Shown: in pieces, positions 37,392-45,726 of the stretch
How the letters are laid out: each line of letters opens with the position of its first letter
How positions within the stretch are numbered: position 1 is the stretch's first letter
Assembly (NCBI GenBank): GCA_963810815.1
Contig: CAWEPB010000007.1
Location: 1,240,001 to 1,304,000, forward strand
Reading direction: 5' to 3'
DNA length: 64,000 nucleotides
Source: CAVQWT01 sp963810815
Lineage (GTDB): Bacteria; Pseudomonadota; Gammaproteobacteria; Burkholderiales; Casimicrobiaceae
Program-made: the position numbers and the translations under genes
Notes under the pieces: model-generated
Told to the model about the DNA's origin: nothing
The model's database searches: none
What the model saw: the letters and a program-made list of their open reading frames with translations, nothing else

Positions 37392-37420
37392 AGACTACCC
37401 GCAAGCGCGGTCGACGCCAA
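37392..37420 (-). promoter_or_regulatory. Possible promoter of senA
   Basis: On the minus strand TTGGCG (37415-37420) and TAGTCT (37392-37397) are spaced by 17 bp, about 80 bp upstream of the senA start. Hexamers match moderately. Confidence 0.3.
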
Positions 37421-37494
37421 TTGCCTGGTTGCCCATGGCAGCGACGCGGCCCGAGGACTTCCGCCGCGTCCCGCTCCGCCAATACGGCCCCGCC

Positions 37495-37500
37495 TATAAT
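37495..37500 (+). promoter_or_regulatory. Consensus -10 box upstream of senB
   Basis: A perfect TATAAT lies 66 bp before the senB ATG in the senA/senB divergent region. No good -35 is present at 16-18 bp, so an activator may be needed, or this is chance. Confidence 0.4.
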
Positions 37501-37566
37501 CCTGCGTATTCCGGTGACGATCGACCGGCTGCGCCCGGCAGCCACCCCTCGCCGCCGCGCTCCGCC

Positions 37567-38628
37567 ATGTCCCACCGCCCCGCCCTCCTCCTCGTCACGC
37601 CCTACGCCGCGGACGCCAACAACGGCAACTGGCGGACCGCGGCGCGGTGGGCGCGCCTGCTGGCGCCCGGGTACCGCGTTCGCGTGCAGGGTCCGGACGA
37701 TCCGGTCGTCGGCGGCGGGCGCGAGGACGCGGTGGCGCTGATCGCGCTGCACGCGCGCCGCAGCCGCACGGCGATCCGCGCCTGGTCGCGGTCGCGGCCG
37801 GATGCCGCGCTGCTGGTCGCGCTGACGGGCACCGATCTCTACCGGGATCTGCCGGCGGGCGACACCGACGCGGCGGCGTCGATCGCCGTCGCCGACCGCC
37901 TGATCGCGCTGCAGGATGACGCGCCGACGCACCTGCCGCCCGCGGCGCGCGCGAAGACCGACGTCGTGTACCAGTCGGCGCGCACGCTCAAGCCATGGCC
38001 CGGCAAGCGCGACGACCGGCTGCACTGCCTGCTGGTGGCGCACCTGCGCGAAGAGAAGGATCCGCGCACGGCGTTCGCGGCATGGCGGGCGCTGGCGCCG
38101 GACGTTCCGGCGACGCTCAACATCATCGGTGCGACGCTGGACCCGGCGCTGGGCGACGCGGCGCGCGCGCTGGCCAGGGCGGACCCGCGCGTGCGCGTGC
38201 TCGGCGCGCGGCCGCACGCGTGGACGCGGCAGGCGATCAAGCGCGCCCACCTGCTGCTGGTGCCATCGCGGATGGAAGGCGGCGCCAACGTCGTCGCCGA
38301 GGCCGTGACTTCGGGCACGCCGGTGCTGGGCAGCCGCATGTCCGGCAACGTCGGCATGCTGGGATCCGACTACCCCGGCTGGTTCGACCTCGGCGACGCG
38401 TCGGGCCTCGCCGCGCTGGTGCGGCGTGCCCACGACGACCGCAGTTTCCTCGCCGAGCTGGCTGCGGCCTGCGCGCGCCGCGCGCCGCGCTTCGCGCCGG
38501 CCGCCGAGGCCGCGGCCCTGCGGGACAGCGTCGAGCGCGCCCGGTCCGCGGCGAACCTGCGCGCCGGTAGAATGTCGGATCTCGCGGCGGCCAGGACGCC
38601 TGCCCCATCGAATTCAGGAACCCCATGA
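37567..38628 (+). CDS. senB: Selenosugar synthase SenB (glycosyltransferase-like)
   Basis: The protein has 353 residues and matches the glycosyltransferase family TIGR04348, shown to be SenB, which makes a selenosugar from selenophosphate and a UDP-sugar. Visible family features are ADANNGNWRTAARWARLL, LIALHARRSRTAI, LLVALTGTDLYRDLPAGD, ADRLIALQDDA and VVYQSARTL. A GT4-like C-terminal domain has VAHLREEKDPRTAFAAW and LLVPSRMEGGANVVAEAVTSGTPVL (nucleotide-sugar binding, with E in MEGG). The stop overlaps the senC start (ATGA). Frame upstream of 37567 stays open but shows no family sequence. Cytoplasmic. Confidence 0.9.
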   Translation: MSHRPALLLVTPYAADANNGNWRTAARWARLLAPGYRVRVQGPDDPVVGGGREDAVALIALHARRSRTAIRAWSRSRPDAALLVALTGTDLYRDLPAGDTDAAASIAVADRLIALQDDAPTHLPPAARAKTDVVYQSARTLKPWPGKRDDRLHCLLVAHLREEKDPRTAFAAWRALAPDVPATLNIIGATLDPALGDAARALARADPRVRVLGARPHAWTRQAIKRAHLLLVPSRMEGGANVVAEAVTSGTPVLGSRMSGNVGMLGSDYPGWFDLGDASGLAALVRRAHDDRSFLAELAAACARRAPRFAPAAEAAALRDSVERARSAANLRAGRMSDLAAARTPAPSNSGTP

Positions 38629-39680
38629 ACGCTCCCGAACGCGCCGCGCTGCGGCTCACCTCGTTCAGCCACGGCGGCGGCTGCGGCTGCAAGATCGCGC
38701 CGGCCGTGCTGTCGCAGATCATCGCCAAGTCCGGCACCGGCGTGCTGCCGAAGGCGCTGCTGGTCGGCATCGAGACCGCCGACGACGCCGCCGTCTACCA
38801 GATCAACGAGCACCAGGCGATCGTCGCGACGACGGATTTCTTCATGCCCATCGTCGACGATCCGTTCGACTTCGGCGCCATCGCCGCGACCAACGCCATC
38901 TCCGACGTCTACGCGATGGGCGGCACGCCGCTGTTCGCCCTGGCGCTGGTCGGCATGCCGATCGACAAGCTGCCGGTGGATACCATCCGCCGCATCCTCG
39001 AGGGCGGCGAATCGATCTGCGCGAAGGCGGGCATTCCGGTCGCGGGCGGCCACACCATCGATTCGGTCGAGCCGATCTACGGGCTGGTCGCCATCGGTCT
39101 GGTCGACCCGAAGCACCTCAAGCGCAACGCCGGCGCGCAGCCCGGCGACGTGCTGGTGCTGGGCAAGCCGATCGGCGTCGGCGTCTACAGCGCAGCCCTG
39201 AAGAAGGAAAGGCTGTCGGCGGAAGGCTACGCGGCGATGATCGCGTCGACGACCAAGCTCAACACCCCCGGCATTCCGCTGGGCCGCCTGCCCGGCGTCC
39301 ACGCGCTGACCGACGTCACGGGCTTCGGACTGCTCGGCCACCTGGTCGAGATCTGCCGCGGCAGCGAAGTCGCCGCGACCGTCGACTTCGATCTCGTCCC
39401 CCTGCATCCCGGCGTGCTCGAACTCGCCGGCGAGGGACTGTTCACCGGAGCGTCGGGGCGCAACTGGGCGAGCTACGGCAAGGACGTGCAGTTGCCCGAA
39501 GGGTTCGACGCGGCGAAGCACGCGCTGCTGACCGATCCGCAGACCTCGGGCGGGCTCCTCGTCGCCTGCGCGCCCGACGCGGTCGACGGCGTGCTCGACG
39601 TGTTCCGCGCCGACGGATTCGACCGCGCCGCCGTCATCGGCCGCGTCGCCGCCGGACCAGCGCGCGTCGTCGTGCGCTGA
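38625..39680 (+). CDS. senC: Selenide, water dikinase SenC (SelD)
   Basis: It makes selenophosphate from selenide and ATP. The 351-residue protein aligns along its length with E. coli SelD: the catalytic GGGCGCK (C20, C22, K23), DDAAVYQINEHQAIVATTDFF, DPFDFGAIAATNAISDVYAMGG, GGHTIDSVEPIYGL, DVTGFGLLGHL and DPQTSGGLLVA. C20 and K23 correspond to E. coli C17 and K20. The position translationally coupled to senB and next to senA argues for a selenoneine role, though the same enzyme could serve selenoproteins or tRNA. No SelA, SelB or SelU gene is in the window and no in-frame UGA is used here. Confidence 0.93.
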   Translation: MNAPERAALRLTSFSHGGGCGCKIAPAVLSQIIAKSGTGVLPKALLVGIETADDAAVYQINEHQAIVATTDFFMPIVDDPFDFGAIAATNAISDVYAMGGTPLFALALVGMPIDKLPVDTIRRILEGGESICAKAGIPVAGGHTIDSVEPIYGLVAIGLVDPKHLKRNAGAQPGDVLVLGKPIGVGVYSAALKKERLSAEGYAAMIASTTKLNTPGIPLGRLPGVHALTDVTGFGLLGHLVEICRGSEVAATVDFDLVPLHPGVLELAGEGLFTGASGRNWASYGKDVQLPEGFDAAKHALLTDPQTSGGLLVACAPDAVDGVLDVFRADGFDRAAVIGRVAAGPARVVVR

Positions 39681-39711
39681 GCGGCGACACCCACCCTGCC
39701 GGGAGGTCGCC

Positions 39712-41064
39712 GTGTCCGGTCCGCCGCGTTCGTCCGCATCCGCCGCTTCCGTCCGGGCGACCGAGGCGCGCGTCCGTCCGGCGACCGCGGATTCGGTCAC
39801 GGCGGGCGGCGCTGCCGCGCTCGCCCAGCGCTACGACCGCGTGCGCGCGGCCACGCAGGCTCTGGCCGCCCCGCTGTCGGCCGAGGACTGCGCGCTGCAG
39901 TCGATGCCCGACGCGAGCCCGGTCAAGTGGCACCTGGCGCACACGAGCTGGTTCTTCGAGACCTTCGTGCTCGATCCGCTCGCGCGCGGCTACACGGTGT
40001 TCGAGCCGGCGTTTCGCACGCTGTTCAACTCCTATTACCACGCGGTCGGCGACCGGCATCCGCGGCACGAGCGCGGCCTCGTCTCGCGGCCCGCGCTGGA
40101 CGACATCGGCCGCTATCGCGCGCACGTCGACGCGGCGATGCGCACGCTGCTCGCGCGCCGCCTGCCCGCGGACACGGCGGCGCGCATCGAATTGGGCCTG
40201 CAGCACGAGCAGCAGCACCAGGAGCTGATCCTCACCGACGTCAAGCACCTCTTCTCCCGCAATCCGCTGCAACCCGCGTACCGGCCGCGAGGGCCATCCG
40301 GTCCGCGTCGGCCGGCGAAGGCGCGCCGCACCCGCTGGGTGGAATTCGACGGCGGCCTCGCCGAATTCGGCCACGCGGCGCCCGGCTTCGCCTTCGACAA
40401 CGAAGGGCCGCGTCATCGCGCCTGCGTCGCGCCGTTCGCACTGGCCGCGCACCCGGTGACCCACGGCGAGTTCGCGGCGTTCGTCGACGACGGCGGCTAC
40501 CGCCGGCCGGAGCTGTGGCTGTCGGCGGGCTGGGACTGCGTGCAGCAGCGCGGCTGGACGGCGCCGCTGTACTGGCACGAACAGGACGGCCGGCGGCGCG
40601 TCTTCACGCTGCACGGCGCCGACGACGTCGACGCGGACGCGCCCGTCGCGCACCTCAGCTATTTCGAGGCCGATGCCTACGCGCGCTGGGCCGGTGCGCG
40701 CCTGCCGACCGAGTTCGAGTGGGAGTTCGCCGCGCGGGACGCGCCCGTGACCGGCAATTTCGTCGAGACCGGCGCGCTGCAGCCGCAGGCCCCGCGCGGG
40801 GCGCCCCCCGCCGGACGGCCGGCGCAGCTGTTCGGCGACGTGTGGGAATGGACGGCCAGCGCCTACGCGCCGTACCCGCGCTACCGGCCCGCCCCCGGCG
40901 CGCTGGGCGAGTACAACGGCAAGTTCATGTGCAACCAGTACGTGCTGCGCGGCGGCTCCTGCGCGAGCCCGGCGTCGCACCTGCGCCCGACGTATCGCAA
41001 CTTCTTCCCGCCGGACGCGCGCTGGCAGTTCTCGGGCCTGCGCCTCGCCCGCGACGGCGACTGA
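39712..41064 (+). CDS. egtB: Ergothioneine biosynthesis protein EgtB
   Basis: EgtB is the iron-dependent sulfoxide synthase that joins hercynine to a thiol donor. The protein has 450 residues with a GTG start and GGGAGG 5 bp upstream. The DinB-like domain has SPVKWHLAHTSWFFETFVL (H77) and LQHEQQHQELILTDVKH (H165, H169), the three-histidine iron site. The FGE-sulfatase-like domain has APFALAAHPVTHGEFAAFV, ARLPTEFEWEFAA, GDVWEWTASAY and VLRGGSCASPASHLRPTYRNFF. It begins 31 bp after senC, so it is probably in the same transcript. EgtA, EgtC and EgtE are absent from the window, so the thiol donor (cysteine or gamma-glutamylcysteine) is unknown. Confidence 0.95.
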   Translation: MSGPPRSSASAASVRATEARVRPATADSVTAGGAAALAQRYDRVRAATQALAAPLSAEDCALQSMPDASPVKWHLAHTSWFFETFVLDPLARGYTVFEPAFRTLFNSYYHAVGDRHPRHERGLVSRPALDDIGRYRAHVDAAMRTLLARRLPADTAARIELGLQHEQQHQELILTDVKHLFSRNPLQPAYRPRGPSGPRRPAKARRTRWVEFDGGLAEFGHAAPGFAFDNEGPRHRACVAPFALAAHPVTHGEFAAFVDDGGYRRPELWLSAGWDCVQQRGWTAPLYWHEQDGRRRVFTLHGADDVDADAPVAHLSYFEADAYARWAGARLPTEFEWEFAARDAPVTGNFVETGALQPQAPRGAPPAGRPAQLFGDVWEWTASAYAPYPRYRPAPGALGEYNGKFMCNQYVLRGGSCASPASHLRPTYRNFFPPDARWQFSGLRLARDGD

Positions 41065-41073
41065 GCCGCGCCT

Positions 41074-42042
41074 TCAGCGGGCGTGAAACACCGCGAAATC
41101 GCCGGCGTCGTCCTGCCAGCAGCGGTGGCTGCGAAAGCCCGCGCCCGACAGCAGCGACGCGAATTCGGCCGGCGCGTACTTGTACGAGTTTTCGGTGTGG
41201 ATGCGCTCGCCGGCCGCGAACCGGCGCGCCCTGCCGGCGAGCGTCACCGTCTGCGTCGTCGTCGCCTCGAGGTGCATCTCGACGCGCCCGGCCGCCTCGT
41301 CCCAGAAGCCGCGGTGGGCGAACGCCTCGGGACGGAAGTCGCTGCCGATCAGCCGGTTGACGTGTCGCAGCACGTTGCGGTTGAACGCCGCGGTGACGCC
41401 GACCGCGTCGTCGTACGCGGCGTCGAGGCGGCGCGGATCCTTCCGGGTGTCGACGCCGATCAGGAGGCCGCTATCGGCGTGCGCCCGGCAGTGCCGATGA
41501 ATGGCGGCGAGAAACGCGAGCGCTTCGGCGGGGCCGAAGTTTCCGATCGACGAGCCGGGGTAGAAGAAGGTGGCGGGAACCGCGGCACCATCGGTGGCCA
41601 GGTCGCCTTCCAGGTCCAGGCCCCGCGTGAAGTCGGTCACGATGCCGACCATCTCGACCTCGGGGAACTCCGGCGCCATCGTCGCCAGCGCCGCGGCGAT
41701 CGCGTCCGCGGCGATGTCGACCGCGAGGTAACGCGACGGCGCGACCAGCGGCAGCCACGACCGCGCCTTGTGGCAGTCGCCGGCGCCGAGGTCCACGAAC
41801 TGGCCGCCGCGGCCGATGGCGTCGGCGATCGCGTCGCGGTGGCGCAGGAAGATCGCCTGTTCGGTCCGCGTCGGGTAATACTCGGGCAGTTCGCAGATCG
41901 CGCGGTAGAGGGCGCAGCCGACGCGGTCGTAGAAATACTTCGGCGCAATCGCGGCCGGGCTCGCGGTGAGCCCCGCGATCAGCTCGGCCCGTTCGCGGTC
42001 GAGGTCGACGTCGAGCCGATTGACGATGCGGACATCCGGCAT
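41074..42042 (-). CDS. egtD: L-histidine N(alpha)-methyltransferase
   Basis: EgtD trimethylates histidine with three S-adenosylmethionine to hercynine, the shared precursor of ergothioneine and selenoneine. This 322-residue protein has APKYFYDRVGCALYRAICEL, PEYYPTRTEQAIF, the SAM motif FVDLGAGDCHKARSWL, TFFYPGSSIGNF, LLIGVDTRKDP and AAFNRNVLRHVNR (histidine substrate region). RIHTENSYKY is also conserved. The start at 42042 follows AAGGAT. It converges on egtB with a 9-bp gap, and is divergent from the unknown gene at 42230. Confidence 0.96.
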   Translation of the reverse strand: MPDVRIVNRLDVDLDRERAELIAGLTASPAAIAPKYFYDRVGCALYRAICELPEYYPTRTEQAIFLRHRDAIADAIGRGGQFVDLGAGDCHKARSWLPLVAPSRYLAVDIAADAIAAALATMAPEFPEVEMVGIVTDFTRGLDLEGDLATDGAAVPATFFYPGSSIGNFGPAEALAFLAAIHRHCRAHADSGLLIGVDTRKDPRRLDAAYDDAVGVTAAFNRNVLRHVNRLIGSDFRPEAFAHRGFWDEAAGRVEMHLEATTTQTVTLAGRARRFAAGERIHTENSYKYAPAEFASLLSGAGFRSHRCWQDDAGDFAVFHAR

Positions 42043-42163
42043 GTGGAATGATCCTTTGCGCCGCGAGTCTGCATCAGTCCGGCGTCGGGCGTCAAAGTCG
42101 CCCGGTCCCGCCGACGACGGCCGTCCACGGCGCAATTTAACGGAGTGCGCCGCGCCAAGCCGA

Positions 42164-42169
42164 TAGAAT
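42164..42169 (+). promoter_or_regulatory. -10-like box upstream of the 42230 gene
   Basis: TAGAAT lies 60 bp before the ATG at 42230 in the egtD divergent region; no matching -35 at usual spacing. Confidence 0.25.
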
Positions 42170-42229
42170 CGCGGGTCCGCGCCCCGTCCACTGCGAGTCG
42201 CCACGCCGCTCGCCGCACCGCTCGCCACC

Positions 42230-43882
42230 ATGTCCGACCCCGTTCCCGCCGCTTCTTTCCTTCCCGCCGACGCCGCCGGCGACTTCGGCCTGTTTCCCGC
42301 GACGGACTTCCGCGTCGTCGACGGCGGGCGCGCCGACGGCCCGGTATCGACGCCGGCGCGCTTCTATTTCGAGCGCGAGCCGATCGCGGTGCCGCGGCCG
42401 GGGTTGCCGGTCGCCGGCTTCAGCCGTGGCGTCACCGCGTTCGACGACGTGCGCGCATGGGCGTCGACGCGCCTCCCCGCAGCGCCGCCCGACTATCCGC
42501 CGCTGGTGTGGGTCGCCGCGCCGACGATCGTCCGTGGCGCCACCCTCGCCGCCGACGGTCGGACCCTGACCACCGTCGGCGCCCCGTTGCCGATGACGCC
42601 GGTGGCCCGGATTCCGCTGAACCGCTCGTTCTGGGACGCGTCGTCGGTCGCGTTCTTTGCCGCGCCTGGCCGGCGCGTCACCGTGCGCGGCGCCGTCGTC
42701 GCCGGCACGATGGTCGCGCGCACGTTCTGGCCCGACGACTTCACCCTGGGGGGCACGGCGCCGCCGATGGCGTCTTCGCCGTCCATTCCCGCGGCGCGCT
42801 CGGCCGCCGCCGATCACGCCCTGGCATTGCGCGCGCTGATGCGCGAGCTGCCGCAGGGCGGCGCGCGCGCGCCGTACGCGGCGACGACGCTCTGGCGGCG
42901 GCCCGGCGCCCCGCCCGACTGGACCGGCCGTCCCGTTCTCGCGTTCATGGTCAACGGCGCGCAGGGCGACGACGACGAGGCGCACGGTGGCCACTTCGCC
43001 ATCGCCACCGGGCGCATCCGCGCCGACGGCGCGATCGGCGACTGGCTGGTCAACAACTTCTATTCGCTCGACATCGAGAGCGAAAAGGGCATCCTCGCGG
43101 CGCCGGTGCCGCTGGACAACTATCTCGGCGACCTCAACTCGGGCCAGGGCTGGTACCGGCCGTCGTATCTGCTGGTGGCGGTGCTGACCGACGCGCGCGC
43201 GGCCGAGCTCGTGCAGTCGGCCCTCGGCCGCGTCTACCAGCAGTTCTGGCGCCACCAGATCGTCTATTACCACCCGACCGACAACTGCACGAGCATCAGC
43301 ATCGACACGCTGCGCGCGCTGGGCCTGCGCGTCCCGGAACGCGGGCCGACGTCGCGCCTCGCGGCCTGGGCAGGCTTCCCGTACCACGCAGTCAGGGACC
43401 GCTCGATCGCCAAGGCGAAGCTCGCGTTCGACTATCTCGTCGTGGACCAGACGCGGCTGCTGCCGGCGGCGGCGCTGGAGGAAATCTATGCGGTCCTGCG
43501 CGGCCTGGGTGACGGCCACGATGCGCAGGGCGGCGCCGCGGACGGCGGCTTGCTGGCCGGACAGCTCGCCGCCGACCTCGATGCCCTCGCCTTCCTGAGG
43601 CTCCCGCAGTTTCCGTCGTCGCGCGCTTTCGGCGCGGCTCCCGCGGTGACGACGTGGGAGTACCGGTCGCGCTTGCCCCGCGACCCGGCGCTGGCGCAGA
43701 TCGTCCCGGTGCCGCCGCGGCCCTTTCCCGAAGCGCTGCGCGACGACGACCTGCTCCCACCGCCGCCGCGTCCTTCCGACGCCGCGGCCCTGGTCTGGGG
43801 CGCGCTGTCCCTGATCGGGCTGCCGTGGGTGCTCTGGTCGCTCTGGCAGCGCCGGATGCGTCACCGCGGAGCGAAGCGGTAA
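42230..43882 (+). CDS. Unrecognised membrane-anchored protein, possible cysteine-peptidase-like fold
   Basis: This 550-residue protein is one I do not recognise. There is no signal peptide. The N-terminal 200 residues are beta-rich by inspection (FYFEREPIAVPRPG, LVWVAAPTIVRGATLAADG). The middle has HGGHFAIATGRI, then GDWLVNNFYSLD, and YHPTDNCTSISIDTLRALG. A histidine followed by N-C-[TS]-[TS] resembles the catalytic layout of DUF4105/NlpC-P60-like proteins, a weak inference. The C terminus has a single TM helix (ALVWGALSLIGLPWVLWSLW) with positive RRMRHRGAKR after it, suggesting the bulk faces outward or is tail-anchored. It is divergent from egtD. No link to selenium or sulfur is shown. Confidence 0.75.
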   Translation: MSDPVPAASFLPADAAGDFGLFPATDFRVVDGGRADGPVSTPARFYFEREPIAVPRPGLPVAGFSRGVTAFDDVRAWASTRLPAAPPDYPPLVWVAAPTIVRGATLAADGRTLTTVGAPLPMTPVARIPLNRSFWDASSVAFFAAPGRRVTVRGAVVAGTMVARTFWPDDFTLGGTAPPMASSPSIPAARSAAADHALALRALMRELPQGGARAPYAATTLWRRPGAPPDWTGRPVLAFMVNGAQGDDDEAHGGHFAIATGRIRADGAIGDWLVNNFYSLDIESEKGILAAPVPLDNYLGDLNSGQGWYRPSYLLVAVLTDARAAELVQSALGRVYQQFWRHQIVYYHPTDNCTSISIDTLRALGLRVPERGPTSRLAAWAGFPYHAVRDRSIAKAKLAFDYLVVDQTRLLPAAALEEIYAVLRGLGDGHDAQGGAADGGLLAGQLAADLDALAFLRLPQFPSSRAFGAAPAVTTWEYRSRLPRDPALAQIVPVPPRPFPEALRDDDLLPPPPRPSDAAALVWGALSLIGLPWVLWSLWQRRMRHRGAKR

Positions 43883-44070
43883 CGCCGCAGGTCGGCGGCG
43901 TGCGCGCTTGTACGCCTGGATGTCCTTGAACTTGCCGCTGTCGTCACCGACGGCTTTTGTCATTCACCGCGCAGCACGCGCCGTCAGCAGGGCAGCCGCG
44001 ATACGCGCCGCCATTTCGCGGAGCGCAACGCCCGCCGCCCGGCGGTGCCGTCGGGACGGCCCGGACGGGG

Positions 44071-45402
44071 TCATCGCAACCCGGGGCGGCCGATCAGCCG
44101 CGACTTCCGCCTCGCGTAGAGGCTCATGAGCGGGGTCACCGAGATGCCATGGAGCAGTATCGACGCGGCAACCGTCGTCAGCGTGATCGCGACGAGTTTG
44201 GTTGCCAGCGGTTCCGGCAACCCGTGATTGATCGCGTACATGAGGTAGAAGATCGAGCCGACGCCCCGGATCCCGAACCACGAAATCAGCAGCCGCTGAT
44301 CGCGCGACACGCCGGTCGCGCCCATCAGGCCCAGCCAGACGGACAGGGGCCGGGCCACCAGCAACAGCAGCAGCACGAACCAGACCGCCCGGTCGGGCAG
44401 CTGGATGTAGTGCAGCATCGCCCCGGTGACCATCACCACCGCGAGCTCGGCGAGCCGCTCCAGCTGTCCGTTGAAGCCCCGCACCGCTCCCATCATGTAG
44501 GCGCCGGCATGCCTGGAATCGGTCGCGAGTTCCCGTTCGGCTGCCGCATCCGCGGGCATTTCCGCCTTTCCCGTCCCGGAGGGCTGGTCGCGGTTTGCCC
44601 TGCCCTCGGCGCGTTTCAGCGCGAGGCCCGCCGCGAACACCGCGAGAAAGCCGGAGGCCAGGGTGAGCTGCGCGACTCCGAAGGTGATCGCGATCAGCCC
44701 GAGCGCCAGGAATTCGTCGAGCCCCACTGCCTCCTGGTGGCGGGTGCGCAGATGGAGGACCAGCTTTCCGATCAGCGTCCCCAACACGCCGCCGATGGCA
44801 AGTCCACCGACGATGGACCATAGGACATCGACCGCCAGCCAGCGCCACGCGCCGCCGAAAGCGTCCACGCCCAGCCATCCGAGCGCGAGCAGCACCACGG
44901 GAAACGCCGCGCCGTCGTTGAGCCCTCCCTCGGCCGTCAGGCTGAAGCGGAGGCGATCGCGATCGGAGGCGCCCTCCACCTGCACATCGGACGCAAGCAC
45001 CGGATCCGTGGGCGCCAGAATGCCGGCGAGCAGGATGGCGGCCCCGAGGGGCAGCCCGAGCAGGAACACGCCGATGGCGGCGACGCAGGCCACCGTCAGC
45101 ACCATCGACGGCACGGCCAGGCGCAATGGCAGGTACCAACGCTTGTCGCGCAGCGAAACGCCGAGCTTCAATCCAACCGAGAAGAGCGAGATCAGCAGCG
45201 CCGCTTCCGTGATCCTCTCCAGGGCGACGGAGTGGACGAGCGGATCCGGCGCCATGAGCGCCCAGCCGGCCGGGCCGAGCGCGTAGCCGATGGCGAGATA
45301 GAGAATTCCCGGGCTGAGCGGCAGGCGCTCGAGAAGCGTTCCCAGCAGCGCCATGGCGAGCAGGATGGCGCCAATGACGAGGGCCCAGACGGCGAAGGAC
45401 AT
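44071..45402 (-). CDS. NhaP-type Na+(K+)/H+ antiporter
   Basis: This CPA1 family protein has 443 residues and about 12 helices. It starts MSFAVWALVIGAILLAM and includes LSPGILYLAIGYALGP, ILAPTDPVLASDVQVEG and the conserved GLNDGAAFPVVLLALG (aspartates for ion transport), and GFLAVFAAGLALKR. An inserted hydrophilic loop (residues about 275-310, rich in A/E/R) interrupts helices. FGIRGVGSIFYLMYAINHGL is the conserved helix 11-like region. The start at 45402 was chosen at the hydrophobic N terminus, excluding 12 residues. Divergent from the histidine kinase gene at 45727. Substrate ion unknown. Confidence 0.92.
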   Translation of the reverse strand: MSFAVWALVIGAILLAMALLGTLLERLPLSPGILYLAIGYALGPAGWALMAPDPLVHSVALERITEAALLISLFSVGLKLGVSLRDKRWYLPLRLAVPSMVLTVACVAAIGVFLLGLPLGAAILLAGILAPTDPVLASDVQVEGASDRDRLRFSLTAEGGLNDGAAFPVVLLALGWLGVDAFGGAWRWLAVDVLWSIVGGLAIGGVLGTLIGKLVLHLRTRHQEAVGLDEFLALGLIAITFGVAQLTLASGFLAVFAAGLALKRAEGRANRDQPSGTGKAEMPADAAAERELATDSRHAGAYMMGAVRGFNGQLERLAELAVVMVTGAMLHYIQLPDRAVWFVLLLLLVARPLSVWLGLMGATGVSRDQRLLISWFGIRGVGSIFYLMYAINHGLPEPLATKLVAITLTTVAASILLHGISVTPLMSLYARRKSRLIGRPGLR

Positions 45403-45726
45403 TACAGGTTCCGGTGGAGGGGGTCGAAGCCCGCACAACCTGCAAGGCTAGCCGGCCGCGACGCGTCCGGTCGGTGCGGTGGCGCACTCCGGAGCGGCAG
45501 CGCCGGCTCCGCGGTCGCCCGGCGGCACGGCCCTCGCGCGGCATCGCGACCGGCCGCGGCCGACGCCACGACCGCCCCTGCCGTCGCGCTATGTGCGCTG
45601 CCGAACGGACGCAGGCCGCGGAGCGCAGGATGATCACGCGTCACTTTCAGTTTGCCGCGCTTCCCGAGCCGCCCCGGGCACGGGATCCGCGCCGACACCA
45701 CCGCACGCCAATCACGGAGGCTGGCC
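45403..45726. other. 324-bp divergent intergenic region
   Basis: It holds the RBS of the kinase at its right end (GGAGG 7 bp before ATG). The remainder is GC-rich with no clear hexamer pair, repeat or RNA that I can support. Confidence 0.5.

Noticed and set aside
38625..39680. Possible selenocysteine codon in senC
   Set aside because: The active-site position reads TGC (Cys) and no in-frame TGA precedes the normal stop; no SECIS-like element was identified.
36123..41064. Two EgtB-like genes read as simple duplicates
   Set aside because: The minus-strand copy has SenA-type N-terminal motifs and is divergent from senB-senC, so it is better called SenA; only the 39712 gene is called EgtB.
42137..43963. 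Minus-strand frame beginning MTKAVGDDSGKFKDIQAY
   Set aside because: It overlaps the whole 42230 gene antisense and turns into low-complexity R/Q/E sequence after 25 residues. The initial lysine-rich stretch might be a remnant, but no family is recognised.
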